From Ancylobacter vacuolatus (GTDB taxonomy: Bacteria > Pseudomonadota > Alphaproteobacteria > Rhizobiales > Xanthobacteraceae): a DNA stretch of 64,000 nt. The stretch covers positions 24,599 through 88,598 of the forward strand of contig NZ_JAUSUH010000014.1 of NCBI RefSeq assembly GCF_030813595.1, read 5' to 3'. Under the pieces are notes generated by a model, which searched no databases, was not told where the DNA came from, and saw only the letters and a list, made by a program, of their open reading frames with translations. Positions 59,429-64,000 of the stretch are shown piece by piece. The position numbers were made by a program, and so were the translations under genes. Positions within the stretch are counted from its first letter, which is position 1; the number at the start of each line of letters is the position of its first letter.

Positions 59429-60535
59429 ATGTCGTTGACGCTTCAGGATATCTCGCTGACGGTGGATGGACAGCACCATCTGCGTGATATCGCCCTCACA
59501 TTGGAACGTGGGACGGTGAACGTGCTGCTGGGCCCCACGCGGTCTGGCAAGACGTCGCTTATGCGGGTCATGGCGGGGCTGGACCCTGCCACCAGCGGCT
59601 TCATGACGGCGGACGGGCGCGATGTCACCGGCCTGCCGGTCAAGAAGCGCTCGGTCGCCATGGTGTACCAGCAGTTCATCAATTACCCGGCCCTCACGGT
59701 CTATGAGAACATCGCCTCGCCGCTGCGCGTACGCGGCGCCCCCAAGGCGGAGATCGACCGGCGTGTACGCGCCGCCGCCGCGCTGCTGAAGCTGGACAAT
59801 CAGCTCGAGAAAACCCCGCTCAAACTGTCCGGCGGCCAGCAGCAACGGTGCGCAATCGCCCGCGCGGTGGTGCGACAGGCCGATCTGGTGCTGCTGGACG
59901 AGCCGCTGGCCAATCTCGACTACAAGCTGCGCGAGGAACTGCGCGAGGAACTCCCGCGCATCTTCGCCGAGACCAACGCCATCTTCGTCTATGCCACCAC
60001 CGAACCCACCGAAGCCCTCATGCTCGGCGGCAACACGGCCTGCCTGTCCGAAGGCCGCCTGCTGCAATTCGGACCGGCGGCGCAGGTCTATCGGCGCCCG
60101 ACCAGCCTCGCCGCCGCGCGGACCTTCTCCGATCCACCGATGAATGTCGCAGAGGTCATGAAGCGCAGCGGCCGGCTTGTGCTGCCGGGGGGAGCGGCGG
60201 TCGCCGCAGATGGCGCGCTGGCTCGGCTCTCGGATGGGCCGTACCAGATCGGCGTGCGAGCGCATCACTTGCGGCTGGCTCCCATGGCCGGAAGTATCAG
60301 CGTCACCGGCACCGTCGACGTCACCGAAATCACCGGCTCGGAAAGCTACATCCATATTCACGCCGACGCGCTGCGCTGGGTGGCTCTGGTCGGCGGCGTG
60401 CATGAGCTTGAGCCCGGCTCGCCCATCACCATCCACATCGATCCGGCGCAGCTCTTCGTCTTCGATACGGACGGCAATGTGGTCGTCACACCCGACAGCG
60501 CGGCAGACGGCGCCTTGCAGCGCGGGAGAGGCTGA
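59429..60535 (+). CDS. glpS: Polyol/glycerol ABC transporter ATP-binding protein GlpS
   Basis: This 368-residue MalK-like ATPase has a Walker A at 35-42 (GPTRSGKT), a canonical signature LSGGQQQR (133-140), Walker B LVLLDE (153-158) and a C-terminal OB-fold (TOBE) region. It pairs with GlpT, encoded next, in the rhizobial type of glycerol importer (GlpSTPQV). The start follows GAGG. It lies 123 bp after the kinase gene with no terminator between. Confidence 0.88.
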   Translation: MSLTLQDISLTVDGQHHLRDIALTLERGTVNVLLGPTRSGKTSLMRVMAGLDPATSGFMTADGRDVTGLPVKKRSVAMVYQQFINYPALTVYENIASPLRVRGAPKAEIDRRVRAAAALLKLDNQLEKTPLKLSGGQQQRCAIARAVVRQADLVLLDEPLANLDYKLREELREELPRIFAETNAIFVYATTEPTEALMLGGNTACLSEGRLLQFGPAAQVYRRPTSLAAARTFSDPPMNVAEVMKRSGRLVLPGGAAVAADGALARLSDGPYQIGVRAHHLRLAPMAGSISVTGTVDVTEITGSESYIHIHADALRWVALVGGVHELEPGSPITIHIDPAQLFVFDTDGNVVVTPDSAADGALQRGRG

Positions 60536-60536
60536 G

Positions 60537-61613
60537 ATGGCACAGATCGAACTCGTCGACCTCGCCCACGCCTATTGGACGCATGCGGAACCGGCGGACT
60601 ACGCACTGAAGCCAATGACCACCACCTGGCGGCAGGGCGGCGCCTACGCGCTGCTCGGCCCTTCCGGCTGCGGCAAGACCACGTTACTCAACATCATCTC
60701 CGGCCTCGTGACACCTTCGCGCGGCAAGGTGCTGTTCGACGGCGTCGACGTCACCGGCCTGCCGACCGAGCGGCGTAACATCGCGCAGGTGTTCCAGTTC
60801 CCGGTCGTCTACGACACCATGACGGTGTTCGACAATCTCGCCTTTCCCCTGCGCAATCGCGGCCTCGACCGCCGCGCCGTGGAGGCGCGGGTACGGGAGA
60901 TTGCCGGCCTGCTCGATCTGACGCCCGATCTCTCGCGACGCGCCCGCGGCCTCGGGGCCGACGCCAAGCAGAAGATCTCGCTGGGGCGCGGACTGGTGAG
61001 ACCCGACGTGGCCGCGGTGCTGTTCGACGAGCCGCTGACCGTCATCGATCCCGCGCTGAAATGGGAGCTGCGCTCCAAGCTGAAAGCGCTGCATCGCGCC
61101 CTCGACGTCACCATGATCTACGTCACCCACGACCAGACCGAGGCGCTGACCTTCGCCGACACGGTGGTGGTGATGCATGATGGCGGCATCGTGCAGTCGG
61201 GGCGGCCGGACGAACTCTATGATCGCCCCCGGCACACCTTCGTGGGTCATTTCATCGGCTCGCCCGGGATGAACTTCATGCCCGCGCAGGTGATGGCCGC
61301 CCAAGCGCAGGTGGGCGAGGCCATGATCCCGCTGGCGCGCAGCTATCCCGCCCTGAGCGCCGGAGCGAAGCTCGCGATCGGCATCCGGCCGGAGCATCTG
61401 CGCCTGTCCGCTCATGGAGAGCACCGGGCACGGCTGGAACGCGTCGAGGATCTCGGCCGCGTGCGCTATGCCCGCCTCAATTTCGAGGGGCACAGGCTTG
61501 CCGCCCTCGTGCCGGAGGGCGAGCCGCCCCCGAGCGGGCCGGACATACGCATCGCCTTCGATCCCGCGCGCATCCACGTCTATGCCGACAATCTGCTGGT
61601 GGGTGAACCATGA
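60537..61613 (+). CDS. glpT: Polyol/glycerol ABC transporter ATP-binding protein GlpT, degenerate signature
   Basis: This 358-residue MalK-like ATPase has intact Walker A GPSGCGKT (41-48), Walker B VLFDEP (161-166) and the H-loop in YVTHDQTEAL. The ABC signature, normally LSGGQ, reads LGADAKQK (139-146). It therefore forms an asymmetric pair with GlpS, which keeps the consensus. The ATG at 60537 is one base past the glpS stop; upstream in-frame codons overlap glpS. A TOBE domain completes the C terminus. Confidence 0.88.
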   Translation: MAQIELVDLAHAYWTHAEPADYALKPMTTTWRQGGAYALLGPSGCGKTTLLNIISGLVTPSRGKVLFDGVDVTGLPTERRNIAQVFQFPVVYDTMTVFDNLAFPLRNRGLDRRAVEARVREIAGLLDLTPDLSRRARGLGADAKQKISLGRGLVRPDVAAVLFDEPLTVIDPALKWELRSKLKALHRALDVTMIYVTHDQTEALTFADTVVVMHDGGIVQSGRPDELYDRPRHTFVGHFIGSPGMNFMPAQVMAAQAQVGEAMIPLARSYPALSAGAKLAIGIRPEHLRLSAHGEHRARLERVEDLGRVRYARLNFEGHRLAALVPEGEPPPSGPDIRIAFDPARIHVYADNLLVGEP

Positions 61614-62515
61614 TTAAATCCGTCGACAATCGCGCCTGGTTTCTGGTGCTGCCAGTTTTCGCGCTGGTGGCCTTCAACGCCATCGTGCCACTGATGACGG
61701 TGGTGAACTATTCCTTCCAGGATTCCTTCGGCAACAACCAGTTCTTCTGGAACGGGCTTGGCTGGTATCAGGAACTGCTGGATCCCTCGAGCGAACTCGG
61801 CGGGCGCTTCTTCGCGGCGCTGGGGCGCTCGGCGGCCTTCTCGCTTGGCATCCTCGCCATCGAGGTGCCGCTCGGCATTCTGGTCGCGCTGTGCATGCCG
61901 CGCGACGGCGCGCAACTCGCCATCGGCCTGGTCATCATGGCGCTGCCGTTGCTCGTGCCCTGGAACGTCGTCGGCACCATCTGGCTGCTGTACACGCGGC
62001 CCGATATCGGCCTGTTCGGCTGGCTCATCAACGCGGTGGGAATCGACTTCAACGCCACGAAAAACGCGGCACAGGCCTGGTTCGTGCTCATCGCCATGGA
62101 TGTGTGGCACTGGACCAGCCTTGTCGCGCTGTTGTGCTTCGCCGGCCTCAAATCGATCCCCGACGCCTACTACCAGGCGGCGCGGATCGACGGTGCCTCG
62201 CGCCTCGCCATCTTCCGCTACATCGAGCTGCCGAAGCTCGGTCGCGTGCTCATGATCGGCGTGCTGCTCCGCTTCATGGACAGCTTCATGATCTATACCG
62301 AGCCCTTCGTGGTGACGGGTGGCGGGCCCGGCAATTCCACCACTGTGCTCTCCATCGACCTCGTAAAAATTGCGCTCGGCCAGTTCGATCTCGGCAAGGC
62401 CGCAGCGATGTCGATCGTCTACACGCTCATCGTGCTCACGGTGTGCTGGGTTTTCTACACCGTCCTCGTCACCCGCGACAGCCAGACTGTCGAGCGCCCG
62501 GAGGTCCCGTCATGA
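61610..62515 (+). CDS. glpP: Polyol/glycerol ABC transporter permease GlpP
   Basis: This 301-residue MalF-type permease has about six helices and the EAA loop YYQAARIDGASRLAIFRYIELPKLGRV. It overlaps glpT by 4 bp (ATGA) and glpQ by 4 bp, so the four transporter genes are translationally coupled. Confidence 0.92.
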   Translation: MIKSVDNRAWFLVLPVFALVAFNAIVPLMTVVNYSFQDSFGNNQFFWNGLGWYQELLDPSSELGGRFFAALGRSAAFSLGILAIEVPLGILVALCMPRDGAQLAIGLVIMALPLLVPWNVVGTIWLLYTRPDIGLFGWLINAVGIDFNATKNAAQAWFVLIAMDVWHWTSLVALLCFAGLKSIPDAYYQAARIDGASRLAIFRYIELPKLGRVLMIGVLLRFMDSFMIYTEPFVVTGGGPGNSTTVLSIDLVKIALGQFDLGKAAAMSIVYTLIVLTVCWVFYTVLVTRDSQTVERPEVPS

Positions 62516-63300
62516 GCCGCCGCATCATCTTCTACGCCTATCTCGTCTGCCTGATGCTGCCGCTCTATTGGCTGATCAACCTCTCGTTCAAGGCCAATGT
62601 CGAGATATCGACGACGATGACGCTGTGGCCCGCCGTGCCGACACTGAGCAACTACGCCGTCATCTTCACCGCGCCGGAATGGTTCGACGGTTTCCGCTTC
62701 TCGCTCACCTATGTCGCGCTCAACACCATCATTTCGATCAGCGTGGCACTGCCGGCCGCCTATGCCTTCTCGCGCTATAGCTTTCTCGGCGACAAGCATC
62801 TGTTCTTCTGGTTGCTGACCAACCGCATGGCGCCGGCGGCGGTGTTCGCCCTGCCTTACTTCAATCTCTACTCGTCGATCGGCCTGTTCGACACCGTCTG
62901 GGCGGTCGCTTTGGCGCATTGCATCTTCAACGTGCCGCTGGCGGTGTGGATCCTGGAAGGCTTCATGTCGGGCGTGCCGCGCGAGATCGACGAGACGGCG
63001 CGCATCGACGGCTATTCCTTTCCGCGCTTCTTCATCAAGATCTTCATCCCGCTGATCGCAAGCGGCATCGGCGTGGCGGCGTTCTTCTGCTTCATGTTCT
63101 CCTGGGTAGAACTGTTGCTGGCGCGCACGCTGACGAACAGCAAGGCGATCTCATCGATCATGACCCGCACGGTCTCGGCTTCCGGCATCGACTGGGGCCT
63201 GCTGGCCGCCGCCGGTGTGCTGACGCTCATTCCGGGCGCGCTGGTGATCTGGTTCGTGCGCAATCATATCGCCAAGGGCTTCGCCCTCGGGCGGGTGTGA
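62512..63300 (+). CDS. glpQ: Polyol/glycerol ABC transporter permease GlpQ
   Basis: This 262-residue MalG-type permease has the EAA loop EIDETARIDGYSFPRFFIKIFIPLI and six helices. It forms the membrane heterodimer with GlpP. The ATG at 62512 was chosen by overlap with glpP and the normal MalG length. Confidence 0.92.
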   Translation: MSRRIIFYAYLVCLMLPLYWLINLSFKANVEISTTMTLWPAVPTLSNYAVIFTAPEWFDGFRFSLTYVALNTIISISVALPAAYAFSRYSFLGDKHLFFWLLTNRMAPAAVFALPYFNLYSSIGLFDTVWAVALAHCIFNVPLAVWILEGFMSGVPREIDETARIDGYSFPRFFIKIFIPLIASGIGVAAFFCFMFSWVELLLARTLTNSKAISSIMTRTVSASGIDWGLLAAAGVLTLIPGALVIWFVRNHIAKGFALGRV

Positions 63301-63310
63301 GGAGGGTGGC

Positions 63311-63619
63311 ATGGAAGGGTTTCTCGCGCATCTCGCGGAGAGCACGGCCTGGATGGCCTGGACGTGGCAGACCGGCCTGTTCTTCGTCGCTCTCGCCATG
63401 ACGCTCACATTGATGATCGGGCTCGCCGCGGCGCGGCCCGAGGCGCCGCGCGTCGGGGTGCTGCATTTTCCGACCACGCGCGGCGACCGACTATTCCTGT
63501 CGCTGTTGGGAGCGGCCTTCATCCACCTTGGCTGGATCGCGCTCGTCGGCGGCGACGACCTTGCCTGGGCCTCCGGTCTTTCGGTGGTCTGGGCGGTGGC
63601 GGTGTTCCGCTGGGTGTGA
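63311..63619 (+). CDS. glpU: DUF2160-family small membrane protein (GlpU position)
   Basis: This 102-residue protein has three hydrophobic helices and a conserved-looking GVLHFPTTRGDRLFLSLLG loop. Proteins of this family sit between the permease and binding-protein genes of rhizobial-type glycerol transporters. The function is unknown; an accessory or assembly role for the transporter is inferred from position only. Confidence 0.8.
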   Translation: MEGFLAHLAESTAWMAWTWQTGLFFVALAMTLTLMIGLAAARPEAPRVGVLHFPTTRGDRLFLSLLGAAFIHLGWIALVGGDDLAWASGLSVVWAVAVFRWV

Positions 63620-63635
63620 TGCCGGGCGAGGAAAG

Positions 63636-63662
63636 GGCTGGCATGTGCGCCCGGTGCCAGCC
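63636..63662 (+). promoter_or_regulatory. mRNA hairpin between glpU and glpV
   Basis: A perfect 8-bp stem GGCTGGCA / TGCCAGCC with an 11-nt loop sits in the 82-bp glpU-glpV gap, without a T-tract. It may protect or partly separate the binding-protein message, allowing higher binding-protein levels. Confidence 0.5.
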
Positions 63663-63701
63663 GAATAGAGAGAGGCGCGTTCTCCGGCTAAGGAAACGAC
63701 C

Positions 63702-64000
63702 ATGCAGAGCCTAACACGCGCCTCGATAGCGGCGCTCGCCATAGCGCTATCGACACCTCTCGCGGTACTGCCCGTCCGCGCGGACGAGGCTGCCGCCAAG
63801 AAGTGGATCGACAGCGAATTCCAGCCCTCCACGCTCTCCAAGGACGAGCAGATGCGAGAGATGGAATGGTTCATCAAGGCTGCCGAACCGTTCAAGGGCA
63901 TGGAAATCAACGTCGTCTCCGAAACCATCACCACGCATGAATACGAGGCCAAGGTTCTCGCCAAGGCGTTCTCGGAGATCACCGGGATCAAGCTCACCCA
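63702..64000 (+). CDS. glpV: Polyol/glycerol ABC transporter binding protein GlpV (partial, cut by window edge)
   Basis: The open frame from the ATG at 63702 (AAGGAAA upstream) encodes a signal peptide (MQSLTRASIAALAIALSTPL, cleavage after VRA). The start of a large SBP follows: AAKKWIDSEFQPSTLS, then EWFIKAAEPFKGMEINVVSET, then AKVLAKAFSEITGIKLT. This matches the GlpV-type extracellular binding proteins that capture glycerol or related polyols. The rest lies past base 64000. Confidence 0.88.
   Translation, partial: MQSLTRASIAALAIALSTPLAVLPVRADEAAAKKWIDSEFQPSTLSKDEQMREMEWFIKAAEPFKGMEINVVSETITTHEYEAKVLAKAFSEITGIKLT

Overview
The window looks like a piece of chromosome from a high-GC alphaproteobacterium, most likely a Rhizobiales member close to Xanthobacteraceae. 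This is inferred from the gene families (a rhizobial-type glycerol ABC transporter, hmuTUV heme uptake, hydroxyproline operons) and from dyad-symmetric intergenic repeats of a type common in that order. No tRNA, rRNA, CRISPR or phage genes were seen. Nearly all of the window is metabolic and cell-surface operons, with one short patch of gene debris near 41 kb.

Layout. 1-2.2 kb: a two-component pair (response regulator cut by the window edge, 7TMR-DISM histidine kinase). 2.3-7.0 kb: a pyrroline-2-carboxylate reductase and its GntR regulator, divergent from a TRAP transporter. 7.2-17 kb: a nine-gene minus-strand operon for uptake (amino-acid ABC transporter) and breakdown of hydroxyproline isomers, with a divergent GntR regulator. 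The enzymes are trans-3-Hyp dehydratase, enolase-superfamily cis-3-Hyp dehydratase, 4-Hyp epimerase, D-Hyp oxidase and HPC deaminase. Palindromic repeats sit in most of its larger gaps. 17.1-34.1 kb: an exopolysaccharide locus with two polymerase/ligase-like membrane proteins, four glycosyltransferases, a polyprenyl glycosylphosphotransferase, an epimerase, a Wza lipoprotein, a Wzc-type tyrosine kinase, a PPP-type phosphatase, an outer-membrane barrel and two unrecognised proteins. Two adjacent glycosyltransferase genes share a 686-bp direct repeat with only one mismatch.

34.2-40.3 kb: a candidate structured RNA, then heme uptake (hmuTUV), a biliverdin-type heme oxygenase and a TonB-dependent heme receptor. 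40.8-41.8 kb: remnants of an aldehyde dehydrogenase, an SDR, an aldo/keto reductase and an IS1182-type transposase, packed end to end. 41.9-51.7 kb: an eight-gene operon combining a ribose-type ABC importer with a cyclase-family protein, mannonate dehydratase, fructuronate reductase-like enzyme and an L-gulonate/L-galactonate-type dehydrogenase, with a divergent GntR regulator. 52-55 kb: a TPP-dependent enzyme divergent from a SorC-family regulator. 55-64 kb: a GlpD-family dehydrogenase plus a UTRA GntR regulator, divergent from an FGGY kinase and a glpSTPQUV-type polyol ABC transporter that runs off the right edge.

How it fits together: three catabolic units (hydroxyproline, sugar acid, polyol) each pair a dedicated transporter, enzymes and a local GntR regulator, and each regulator has a dyad-symmetric candidate operator in the divergent gap. 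The surface-polysaccharide locus and the heme locus lie between them.
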